NCBI GenBank assembly: GCA_025360945.1
Contig: JANYBE010000234.1
Coordinates: forward strand, 1-11,019
Direction: 5' to 3'
From: Rhizobacter sp.
Lineage (GTDB): Bacteria; Pseudomonadota; Gammaproteobacteria; Burkholderiales; Burkholderiaceae_C
DNA: 11,019 bases
Shown here piece after piece: positions 1 through 6,078 of the stretch. The position numbers were made by a program, and so were the translations under genes. Position 1 is the first letter of the stretch. Each line of letters opens with the position of its first letter. The notes beneath the pieces were generated by a model that saw only the letters and a program-made list of their open reading frames with translations, did no database searches and was not told the DNA's origin.

Positions 1-1
1 C

Positions 2-226
2 TTGCCGTGGTGGCTGATCCGTCTGGCCGCACCATTCGTGCCGATGTGGCGCGAGCTGCTGGTGATGCGCTACTTGTGGGAGCGCCCTCATTCGCTCGAC
101 GACGCGGCCCTGCGCGCGCTGATCGGCAACGTGCCGCACACGCCGCTGACGCAGGCGCTGCGCGCCACCTTGATCGGGCCGAGTCAGCCTTCGGCCGCGC
201 TCTTCAGCGCCAGCGCACGTTCGTAG
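2..226 (+). CDS. C-terminal end of NAD(P)-binding epimerase-like protein (partial)
   Basis: This reading frame is already open at the window edge, so only the last 74 residues are visible and the true start lies outside. It ends with TAG. The visible part has a hydrophobic stretch (WLIRLAAPFVPM), then a MRYLW segment and an acidic/leucine stretch leading to PHTPLTQALRATL. That pattern resembles the C-terminal end of atypical short-chain dehydrogenase/NmrA-like sugar-nucleotide epimerase proteins of Burkholderiales, where a PHTPL...A(V/L)RATL ending is common. The Rossmann fold that would prove cofactor binding is not in view, so the family call rests on the tail alone and no substrate can be named. 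The last 43 bases overlap, tail to tail, the original 3' end of rsmI on the other strand. Confidence 0.6.
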   Translation: MPWWLIRLAAPFVPMWRELLVMRYLWERPHSLDDAALRALIGNVPHTPLTQALRATLIGPSQPSAALFSASARS

Positions 227-1077
227 ACCGCATTGCGCGGCGCGCCACTGAGCTCGGCTGTCAGCGCGACGGCCTGCTTCAGTGGCAGCGCGGCCAGCAG
301 CGTGCGCAGCGTTGCGTCGAAGGCTGCGCGATCCGTTTCGACACCGACTGCCGTCAAGGCATGCACAACCAGCACAAACTCGCCTCGGGCACTATTCTAA
401 TCGGCCGCAAACCACGCCGGCAGCTCGCTGGCCGGCATGCTGGCCACGGTCTCGAATTGTTTCGTCAGCTCGCGGCAGACCGTGACCGTGCGCCCCGCGC
501 ACGCTTCGGCGAGCGCGGCGGCAAGTGCCTCGATGCGATGCGGAGCCTCGAACAACAGTTGCGCGTGCGGCGTCGAGGCAAGGGCCCCCAGCGCTTGTGC
601 CCGCTCGCCCGCACGCGTCGGCAGGAAACCTGTGAACGTGAACGGCCCCACCAGCGCATCGCCTGCAACGCTCAGAGCCGCGACCGCACTGCTCGCCCCC
701 GGAACCGGCAGCACGCGGAATTTCGCGGCCTGCACGGCAGCGACCAGCGCCGCGCCCGGGTCGCTGATCGCTGGCGTGCCGGCGTCGCTGACATAGGCCA
801 CGCGCTCGCCGCGCGCCAGCCGCATAAGCACACCGGAGGCCGCGTCACGCTCGTTGTGCTGGTGCACCGATAACAAGGCCTTTCCGGCGATGCCGAGCTG
901 GCGCAGCAGCGGCGCAGTGTGGCGCGTGTCCTCGCACGCGATCGCGTCGACAAGCGCGAGCACGTGGATCGCCCGCAGCGTGATGTCGGCCAGGTTGCCG
1001 ATCGGCGTGGCCACTACGTACAGTGCGCCCGCGGGGTAATGCTGCGCCGCGGCCGCGGCCGCGGCGGCTTGCTGCAT
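184..1077 (-). pseudogene. rsmI: rsmI, 16S rRNA 2'-O-ribose C1402 methyltransferase, interrupted by in-frame TAG
   Basis: RsmI uses S-adenosylmethionine to methylate the 2'-OH of C1402 in the decoding centre of 16S rRNA. From the ATG at 1077 the protein starts with a poly-alanine stretch (residues 4-11), then has the family landmarks LYVVATPIGNLADITLRA (19-36), CEDTRHT (48-54), SDAGTPAISDPG (about 99-110), the VPVPGASS equivalent, FTGFLP, FEAPHRIEAL and CRELTKQFET. After residue 226 (WFAAD) a TAG lies at 397-399. The same frame then continues for 70 residues with RGEFVLVVHA and the C-terminal helical domain LPLKQAVALTAELSGAPRN, to a TGA at 184-186. Ignoring the TAG gives 297 residues, a normal RsmI length, so this is a single substitution and not a frameshift. 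A 226-residue product would keep the SAM-binding methylase fold but lose the C-terminal domain. TAG also ends several neighbouring genes, which argues against it being read as sense. A base-calling error cannot be excluded. The start codon is 9 bp from the divergent yraN start. Confidence 0.85.
1046..1067. repeat. GCGGCC-type hexanucleotide repeat coding for RsmI poly-alanine
   Basis: About three and a half copies of a six-base unit (GCGGCC or its rotation) lie here, including overlapping NotI-type GCGGCCGC palindromes. On the minus strand it codes for part of the eight-alanine run at RsmI residues 4-11. Because the unit is two codons long, changes in copy number would keep frame. It sits 20 to 41 bp from the yraN start. 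Confidence 0.6.
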
Positions 1078-1086
1078 CAACGAGGC

Positions 1087-1484
1087 ATGGTTTGTGTTCA
1101 CAAGAGGTTCGACGACAAAGCCACGGGGGACGCAGGCGAAGCGCGTGCGCTGGCGCAACTGCAGGCCAACGGGCAGGCCCTGGTGCAGCGCAATTATCGG
1201 GTCGCGCGAGGCCCACACGCTCGCGACGGCGAAGTCGACTGATCATGCGCGAGCGCGACGGCCCGCTGGTGTTCTTCGAGGTAGGCGCGCGTCGGTCTGC
1301 GGCGTTCGTTGGTGCAGCCGCCAGCATCGGTGCAGCCAAGCAGCGCGGCCTGGCGCTCGCGGCGCGAGTATTTCCTGAACGCAGTGCGAACGACGCCGCC
1401 CTTGCCGCCTCGGAGTCGTCGCCATTCGACGCTGACCGAATCGAATGGTTACGCGCTAGCTACGGATTGCAGTTACGAAATTAG
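1087..1484 (+). pseudogene. yraN: yraN (UPF0102 family) broken by several frameshifts
   Basis: YraN is a small protein of about 120-130 residues with a restriction-endonuclease-like fold and poorly known function. From the ATG at 1087 the frame reads KATGDAGEARALAQLQ...NYR...DGEVD, then hits TGA at 1240. The family motif GE(I/V)DLIMR continues in the +2-shifted frame as IMRERDGPLVFFEV..RRSAAF.GAAAS..AAKQR from 1242, consistent with loss of one C in an original GACCTGATC. Further on, REYFLNAVRTTPP reads best in a third register (1363-1401), CRLGVVAI in yet another (1403-1426), and DADRIEWLR (1428-1454) returns to the second register up to the TAG at 1484. At least four frame changes are therefore needed to recover a continuous family-like protein of about 132 residues. 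No single start gives an intact product. Gene order rsmI-yraN-SIS isomerase-dolP matches the yraL-yraN-diaA-yraP neighbourhood of E. coli. Confidence 0.8.
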
Positions 1485-1553
1485 GGTAAGAAGTGCAGTC
1501 GCTTCCTTTAAGTCGCACGTCGCCCACGGAACCGATCTGGTGCATTGCTGTCA

Positions 1554-1559
1554 TATGAT
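1554..1559 (+). promoter_or_regulatory. Possible -10 box for the SIS isomerase gene
   Basis: TATGAT lies in the 77-bp gap between the broken yraN and the isomerase gene. A start site about 7-9 bases downstream would fall at or next to the second ATG (1568). No good -35 is seen at the usual spacing (the 1531-1536 region reads ACCGAT) and no Shine-Dalgarno sequence precedes either ATG, so this is a weak prediction. Confidence 0.3.
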
Positions 1560-1561
1560 CC

Positions 1562-2164
1562 ATGTCCATGCTCGAACAACGCATCCAGCAGCAGTTCTTC
1601 GACAGCGCCGATCTCAAGTACGCTGCCGCTGAAGTCCTCTCCAAGCCCATCTCCGATGCCGTCAATGCGCTCGTTGGCTGCATCACGGCCGGCGGCAAGG
1701 TGCTCGCGTGCGGCAATGGCGGATCGGCCGGCGACGCGCAGCATTTCGCTGCCGAGTTCGTAGGTCGCTTCGAGCGCGAGCGTCCCGGCCTCGCCGCGAT
1801 GGCGCTGACGACCGATAGCTCGATCCTCACGGCGATCGGCAACGACTACGACTTCAACTCAATCTTCTCAAAGCAAATCCAGGCGCTGGGCGCCCCCGGC
1901 GATGTGCTGCTGGCCATCAGCACCAGCGGCAACTCGGGCAACGTGGTCGCGGCCGTCGAAGCGGCGCGCGCGAAAGACATGACCGTGATCGCACTCACTG
2001 GTCACAAGGGCGGCAAGCTGCGCGAGTTGCTACAAGAGACCGACGTGATGATCTGCGTTCCACACGACCGAACCGCGCGCATCCAGGAGGTGCATCTTCT
2101 CGTGCTGCACTGCCTGTGCGACGCGGTCGACCTGCAATTGCTGGGTGAACAGGAAAACACATGA
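1562..2164 (+). CDS. gmhA: SIS-domain phosphoheptose isomerase (GmhA type, in the diaA position)
   Basis: A 200-residue SIS-domain protein. GmhA converts sedoheptulose 7-phosphate to D-glycero-D-manno-heptose 7-phosphate, the first step of heptose supply for lipopolysaccharide inner core, in the cytoplasm. Seen here: ACGNGGSAGDAQHFAAE (49-65), the phosphate-binding loop ISTSGNSGN (119-127), ALTG (144-147) and HDRTARIQEVH (168-178). The four residues matching the zinc ligands of Burkholderia GmhA are all present: H61, E65, Q175 and H183. The E. coli paralogue DiaA, a DnaA-binding initiation factor, lacks the Glu and the last His of this set but is encoded at the equivalent place (between yraN and yraP). 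Sequence therefore favours an enzyme, while synteny leaves a DiaA-like role open. Two start codons are possible, 1562 and 1568 (reading MSM or M); family starts fit the second equally well. Its TGA overlaps the next ATG, giving translational coupling to dolP. Confidence 0.85.
   Translation: MSMLEQRIQQQFFDSADLKYAAAEVLSKPISDAVNALVGCITAGGKVLACGNGGSAGDAQHFAAEFVGRFERERPGLAAMALTTDSSILTAIGNDYDFNSIFSKQIQALGAPGDVLLAISTSGNSGNVVAAVEAARAKDMTVIALTGHKGGKLRELLQETDVMICVPHDRTARIQEVHLLVLHCLCDAVDLQLLGEQENT
2151..2156 (+). promoter_or_regulatory. Ribosome binding site for dolP inside the isomerase gene
   Basis: AGGAAA ends 4 bases before the dolP ATG at 2161. The ATG overlaps the upstream TGA (ATGA), which fixes the start of dolP and points to coupled translation. 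Confidence 0.6.
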
Positions 2165-2832
2165 CTTTGAATGCTTCCCTCCGACTCACGCTGCTCGCCG
2201 GCGCACTCGCTGCCTCCACCCTGATAGGCGGCTGCGCGTTACTGGTCGGTGGTGCCATCGTCGGCAGTTCGATGATGGCCACCGACCGACGCACCTCGGG
2301 CACCCAGGTCGAGGACCAGGCCATCGAGTTCAAGGCCGTCAGGCACGCCGGCGATCTCCTCGGCGAGCGCGGCCACGTCAACGTGACCAGCTACAACCGC
2401 CTCGTACTCGTCACCGGCGAGGTGCCGACCGAGGCCGATAGGGCAGCCGTCGAGCAGGCCGTTGCGCGCATCGAAAATGTGCGCTCGGTCGTCAACGAAC
2501 TCACCGTCACACTGCCGAGCTCGATCGGCAACCGCTCGAACGACACGCTGATCACCAGCAAGGTCAAGGCGAGCATGGTCGATGCGAAAGACGTGCAGGC
2601 CAACGCCTACAAGGTCGTCACCGAACGCGCCGTCGTCTACCTGATGGGTCGCGTCACCGAGCGTGAAGCCAACCGCGGCGCCGACATCGCGCGCGGCGTG
2701 AGCGGCGTGCGTAAGGTCGTTAAGGTGTTCGACGTTGTCACCGAAGCCGAGCTCGCGGGCACAGCGCCTGCACCTGCACCCGTGCCTGCAACTGTGCCAG
2801 TCGCGGAGCCGGCATCTGCCGTGAAGCCTTGA
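2161..2832 (+). CDS. dolP: Dual-BON-domain outer-membrane lipoprotein DolP (YraP)
   Basis: A 223-residue secreted lipoprotein. The signal peptide has a hydrophobic core (residues 7-22) and a lipobox I-G-G-C with Cys25 as the lipid-modified residue; Ala at +2 suggests sorting to the outer membrane. A short glycine-rich segment (LLVGGAIVG) and the family signature TDRRTSGTQVEDQ (41-53) follow, then BON domain 1 (about 50-118, with VNVTSYNRLVLVTGEV) and BON domain 2 (about 128-194, with NDTLITSKVKASM and VYLMGRVTEREA). E. coli DolP binds anionic phospholipid at division sites and supports outer-membrane integrity and the BAM complex; the same role is inferred here. The last 25 or so residues are a proline/alanine-rich tail that E. 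coli DolP lacks. Likely cotranscribed with the isomerase through the ATGA overlap. It ends 20 bp from the convergent dehydrogenase gene, with no terminator visible between them. Confidence 0.9.
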   Translation: MTLNASLRLTLLAGALAASTLIGGCALLVGGAIVGSSMMATDRRTSGTQVEDQAIEFKAVRHAGDLLGERGHVNVTSYNRLVLVTGEVPTEADRAAVEQAVARIENVRSVVNELTVTLPSSIGNRSNDTLITSKVKASMVDAKDVQANAYKVVTERAVVYLMGRVTEREANRGADIARGVSGVRKVVKVFDVVTEAELAGTAPAPAPVPATVPVAEPASAVKP

Positions 2833-2852
2833 CGCTCACGACTTGCTTCTGA

Positions 2853-3746
2853 CTATTTCAACCTGAGCAACAGGCTGGACGTGTCGAGGCGGTTCCCGCC
2901 CTGCGCCTGGATGTCGGCATAGAACTGGTCGACCAGCGCCGTCACTGGCAGCCGCGCACCATTGCGCTTGGCTTCGTCGAGCACAAGGCCGAGGTCCTTG
3001 CGCATCCAGTCGACCGCGAAGCCGAAGTCGAATTGGCCGGCCAGCATCGTCGGCCCGCGGTTGTCCATCTGCCAGCTCTGCGCGGCGCCCTTGCCGATCA
3101 CATCGAGCACGGTGCGCATGTCCAGTCCCGCCTTCTGGCCGAACGCGATCGCCTCGGCCAAGCCCTGTACCAGCCCGGCGATCGCGGTCTGGTTGACCAT
3201 CTTCGCGAGCTGCCCGGCACCGCTCGCGCCGAGCAGCGTGACGGCCTTGCCGAAGGCCATCGCGACCGGGCGCATCGTGTCGAACGAGGCCGAGTCGCCA
3301 CCGCACATCACCGTCAGCGTGCCGTTGATCGCGCCGAGGTTGCCACCCGACACCGGCGCGTCGACGAAGTGCAGGCCGCGCGGCTGCGACAGCGCGCTCA
3401 GCTCGCGCGCGACCTCGGCCGAAGCGGTCGTATGGTCCACTAGAATTGCACCGCGCTTCATGCCGCTGAACGCACCCTGCTCGCCGAGCACGACCGCGCG
3501 CAGGTCGTCGTCGTCGCCCACGCAGACGAACACGATATCGGCCCCAGCGCTGGCCGTCGCGGGTGTCGGCGCGCTCGCAAGGCCATGTTCAGCCACCCAC
3601 TGCGCGGCCTTCGCCGCGCTGCGGTTGTAGACCGTCACGCGGTGGCCAGCACGCGCCAGATGGCCCGCCATCGGGTAGCCCATCACGCCCACGCCGATGA
3701 AGGCAACGGTGCGCGGCGGGGTAGGATCGTAGGTCTTGGTGGTCAT
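2853..3746 (-). CDS. NAD(P)-dependent beta-hydroxyacid dehydrogenase, GarR/MmsB family
   Basis: A 297-residue member of the 3-hydroxyisobutyrate/tartronate-semialdehyde reductase family, which oxidises or reduces 3-hydroxy acids with NAD(P). Seen: the Rossmann motif FIGVGVMGYPMAGHLARAGH (16-35), the substrate-binding DAPVSGGNLGAINGTLTVM (129-147), and the catalytic-lysine motif GQLAKMVNQ with K182 and N186-region helix, then KDLGLVLDEA near the C-terminus. The substrate cannot be fixed from sequence; 3-hydroxyisobutyrate, tartronate semialdehyde and succinic semialdehyde (GLYR-type) are all possible. The ATG at 3746 gives the normal family length; the frame stays open for another 170 codons upstream, but that part is antisense-like sequence running back over pilU. 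No Shine-Dalgarno sequence is visible. A terminator hairpin for pilU ends only about 12 bases before this start, so the gene needs either read-through or its own very close promoter (a TTTAAT sequence lies at 3761-3756). Confidence 0.87.
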   Translation of the reverse strand: MTTKTYDPTPPRTVAFIGVGVMGYPMAGHLARAGHRVTVYNRSAAKAAQWVAEHGLASAPTPATASAGADIVFVCVGDDDDLRAVVLGEQGAFSGMKRGAILVDHTTASAEVARELSALSQPRGLHFVDAPVSGGNLGAINGTLTVMCGGDSASFDTMRPVAMAFGKAVTLLGASGAGQLAKMVNQTAIAGLVQGLAEAIAFGQKAGLDMRTVLDVIGKGAAQSWQMDNRGPTMLAGQFDFGFAVDWMRKDLGLVLDEAKRNGARLPVTALVDQFYADIQAQGGNRLDTSSLLLRLK

Positions 3747-3756
3747 AGCGTCGGGA

Positions 3757-3782
3757 TTAAAAACGGCCTCAGATGAGGCCGT
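3757..3782 (-). terminator. Intrinsic terminator downstream of pilU
   Basis: A perfect 8-bp stem with a 4-base loop, ACGGCCTCAGATGAGGCCGT at 3763-3782 on the plus strand, is followed on the minus strand by a run of five T residues. Orientation, G/C-rich stem and T-tract all fit Rho-independent termination of minus-strand transcription from pilT-pilU. There is no T-tract on the plus strand, so it is one-directional. Confidence 0.85.
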
Positions 3783-3805
3783 CGAGATCAGGCTGTGCAG
3801 CAAGC

Positions 3806-4942
3806 CTACACGATCGTCAGATGCTCCGTGCCCGCCGCCAGATCGCTGCTTCGCGCGCGCTTGCTGTGCAGCTTGATCTGGAGTCGCAGGTCGTTGACCG
3901 AGTCGGCGTTGCGCAGCGCGTCCTCGAACGTGATCGCCTGACCCTCGTAGAGATCGAACAGCGCCTGGTCGAAGGTCTGCATGCCGAGTTCGCGCGAGCG
4001 TTTCATGATCTCCTTGATCTCGGCGACCTCGCCCTTGAAGATCAGGTCGGAGATCAGCGGCGTGTTCAGCATGATCTCGACCGCGGCGACGCGACCGCGC
4101 CCTTCCTGGCGCGGCATCAGGCGTTGCGAGACCAGCCCCTTCAGGTTCAGCGACAAGTCCATCAGCAGTTGCTGACGCCGCTCTTCGGGGAAGAAGTTGA
4201 TGATCCGGTCCAGCGCCTGGTTCGCGCTGTTGGCGTGTAGTGTAGCCAGACACAGGTGGCCGGTTTCGGCGAAGGCCACCGCGTGCTCCATCGTCTCGCG
4301 GTCGCGGATCTCACCCATCAGGATCACGTCGGGCGCCTGGCGCAGCGTGTTCTTCAGCGCCTGCTCCCAGCCGTCGGTGTCGACGCCGACCTCGCGCTGC
4401 GTGATGATGCAGTTCTTGTGTGGGTGCACGAACTCGACCGGGTCCTCGATCGTGATGATGTGGCCGTACGAGTTCTCGTTGCGGAAGTCGACCATCGCCG
4501 CCAGCGACGTGCTCTTGCCCGAGCCAGTGGCGCCGACGAAGATAACCAGCCCGCGCTTGGTCACCGCCACGTCCTTCAGCACCCGCGGCAAGTTCAAGCT
4601 GTCGATCGTCGGCAGCGTCTGCGGAATCGTCCGCATCACCATGCCGATGTGGCCCTGCTGCACGAAGGCATTGACGCGAAAGCGCCCGATGCCCTGCGGC
4701 GAGACCGCGAAGTTGCACTCCTTGGTGCGCTCGAACTCGGCGGCCTGCTTGTCGTTCATCACCGCGCGCGCCAGCGCCAGCGTGTGCTGGCCGGTGAGCG
4801 GCTGAGGCGAGACCTTGGTGACCTTGCCGTCGACCTTGATCGCGGGCGGAAAGTCGGCCGTGAGGAAGAGGTCGGAGCCATTGCGCGACACCATCAGTCG
4901 CAGCAGATCGTTGACGAATTTCGATGCCTGGTCGCGTTCCAT
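3806..4942 (-). CDS. pilU: Type IV pilus retraction ATPase PilU
   Basis: A 378-residue hexameric ATPase of the PilT/GspE superfamily. PilU works with PilT at the cytoplasmic base of the type IV pilus and supports pilus retraction, twitching and often DNA uptake. Visible features: N-terminal PAS-like region with SDLFLTADFPPAIKVDG (23-39), Walker A GATGSGKST (137-145), the Asp box ITIEDPVEFVH (163-173), Walker B DVILMGEIRD (205-214) and the His box TGHLCLATLHAN (227-238). The segment QALDRIINFFPEERRQQLL and the C-terminal extension are typical of PilU and not of PilT, which carries AIRNLIRE instead. Length fits PilU (about 370-390). The start at 4942 is preceded by a strong Shine-Dalgarno AGAAGGA with 6-base spacing. 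It lies 15 bp after pilT in the same direction and is followed by a terminator, so pilT-pilU forms an operon. The stop codon is TAG. Confidence 0.96.
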   Translation of the reverse strand: MERDQASKFVNDLLRLMVSRNGSDLFLTADFPPAIKVDGKVTKVSPQPLTGQHTLALARAVMNDKQAAEFERTKECNFAVSPQGIGRFRVNAFVQQGHIGMVMRTIPQTLPTIDSLNLPRVLKDVAVTKRGLVIFVGATGSGKSTSLAAMVDFRNENSYGHIITIEDPVEFVHPHKNCIITQREVGVDTDGWEQALKNTLRQAPDVILMGEIRDRETMEHAVAFAETGHLCLATLHANSANQALDRIINFFPEERRQQLLMDLSLNLKGLVSQRLMPRQEGRGRVAAVEIMLNTPLISDLIFKGEVAEIKEIMKRSRELGMQTFDQALFDLYEGQAITFEDALRNADSVNDLRLQIKLHSKRARSSDLAAGTEHLTIV

Positions 4943-4948
4943 GTCGAG

Positions 4949-4955
4949 TCCTTCT
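4949..4955 (-). promoter_or_regulatory. Strong ribosome binding site of pilU
   Basis: AGAAGGA on the minus strand, 6 bases before the pilU ATG, overlaps the end of the short pilT-pilU gap. It fixes the pilU start and is one of only a few clear Shine-Dalgarno sequences in this window. Confidence 0.75.
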
Positions 4956-4957
4956 GC

Positions 4958-6001
4958 TTAGCCCGGGAAGTTCTCGGGGAACTTCGCCTTCGCTCGCGCT
5001 TCGGCCGGGGACACTACGTTGCGGCGCACCAGGTCGGCCAGATTTTGGTCCAGCGTCTGCATGCCCATCGCATTACCGGTCTGGATCGAAGAATACATCT
5101 GCGCGATCTTGGCCTCGCGGATCAGGTTGCGGATCGCCGCCGTGCCCAGCATGATCTCGTGCGCCGCGACGCGGCCCGAGCCGTCCTTGACCTTGCACAG
5201 CGTCTGTGAGATCACCCCGATCAGCGACTCGGACAGCATCGCACGCACCATTTCCTTCTCGGCCGCGGGAAACACGTCGACCACGCGGTCGATCGTCTTT
5301 GCGGCGCTCGACGTGTGCAGCGTGCCGAACACGAGGTGGCCGGTTTCGGCCGCCGTGAGCGCGAGACGAATGGTTTCAAGGTCGCGCATTTCGCCGACCA
5401 AGATCGCGTCCGGGTCTTCACGCAGCGCCGAGCGCAGCGCGTTCGAGAAGCTTAACGTGTGCGGGCCGACCTCGCGCTGGTTGATCAGGCACTTCTTCGA
5501 TTCGTGCACGAACTCAATGGGGTCTTCGACCGTTAGCACGTGGCCGAACTCGTTTTCGTTCAGGTGATTGACCATCGCCGCGAGCGTGGTCGACTTGCCC
5601 GAGCCGGTCGGCCCGGTCACCAGCACCAGGCCGCGGGGCTTGAGCGCGAGCTCGGCGAAGATCTTCGGCGCGTTGAGTTGTTCGAGCGTCAGGATCTTCG
5701 ACGGAATGGTTCGGAACACGGCGCCGGCGCCGCGGGTCTGGTTGAACGCGTTGACGCGAAAGCGCGCCAGCCCCTGGATCTCGAACGAGAAGTCGCACTC
5801 CAGCACTTCTTCATAGGCCTTGCGCTGCGAATCGTTCATGATGTCGTACACCATGCCGTGAACCTGCTTGTGGTCCAGCGGATCGACGTTGATGCGGCGC
5901 ACATCGCCATGCACCCGGATCATCGGCGGCAGACCGGCCGAGAGGTGCAAGTCTGACGCCTTGTTCTTGACCGAAAACGCCAGCAGTTGGGTGATGTCCA
6001 T
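4958..6001 (-). CDS. pilT: Type IV pilus retraction ATPase PilT
   Basis: A 347-residue ATPase that depolymerises type IV pili by returning pilin to the inner membrane, powering twitching motility. Visible features: SDLHLSAGLPPMIRVHG (16-32), Walker A GPTGSGKST (130-138), Asp box LTVEDPIEFVH (156-166), Walker B DAILVGEMRD (198-207), His box TGHLVFGTLHT (220-230), and the PilT-specific AIRNLIRE motif near the C-terminus needed for retraction, followed by KIAQMYSSIQTG and GMQTLDQNL. Length matches the family (about 345). The ATG at 6001 was chosen because MDITQLLAFSVKNKASDLHL is the standard PilT beginning; an upstream extension of 12 codons exists but lies in the divergent control region. No good Shine-Dalgarno sequence is seen. 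The gene is divergent from yggS with 77 bp between start codons. Confidence 0.97.
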   Translation of the reverse strand: MDITQLLAFSVKNKASDLHLSAGLPPMIRVHGDVRRINVDPLDHKQVHGMVYDIMNDSQRKAYEEVLECDFSFEIQGLARFRVNAFNQTRGAGAVFRTIPSKILTLEQLNAPKIFAELALKPRGLVLVTGPTGSGKSTTLAAMVNHLNENEFGHVLTVEDPIEFVHESKKCLINQREVGPHTLSFSNALRSALREDPDAILVGEMRDLETIRLALTAAETGHLVFGTLHTSSAAKTIDRVVDVFPAAEKEMVRAMLSESLIGVISQTLCKVKDGSGRVAAHEIMLGTAAIRNLIREAKIAQMYSSIQTGNAMGMQTLDQNLADLVRRNVVSPAEARAKAKFPENFPG

Positions 6002-6078
6002 GGGTCTTGGGGTTGGTTGGCGACGTACACGAAGCACTCGCGGCGCACACCGCGGCGACGCGGGATACTCGACGCATT
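6002..6078. promoter_or_regulatory. Divergent pilT/yggS control region
   Basis: A 77-bp gap between two divergent start codons must hold signals for at least one of the genes. GATACT at 6064-6069 is a possible -10 for yggS, leaving a leader of only a few bases. No convincing -35, no clear minus-strand promoter and no strong inverted repeat were found by eye. Confidence 0.35.

Noticed and set aside
397..399. TAG recoded as an amino acid throughout this genome
   Set aside because: TAG is the real stop of pilU, the dehydrogenase and the epimerase-like gene, each at normal family length where it can be judged.
7..873. Long plus-strand open frame opposite rsmI
   Set aside because: Its translation is arginine-rich low-complexity sequence with no family motif, and it is antisense to well-conserved RsmI motifs in the same positions.
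1240..1242. TGA in yraN as a selenocysteine codon
   Set aside because: The conserved protein continues in a different register after the TGA, which a recoded codon would not explain; no Cys or Sec is expected in the GEVDLIMR motif.
2833..2852. Bidirectional terminator between dolP and the dehydrogenase
   Set aside because: Only a 4-base complementary pair (GTGA/TCAC) can be found near the 20-bp gap and there is no T-tract on either strand.
3747..4253. N-terminal extension of the dehydrogenase by about 170 residues
   Set aside because: The extension overlaps pilU and a terminator, and the Rossmann motif begins at the expected distance from the ATG at 3746.
4256..5209. Plus-strand 317-codon open frame across pilU and pilT
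   Set aside because: It lies opposite the Walker and His boxes of both ATPases; the translation shows the composition of a GC-rich antisense shadow.
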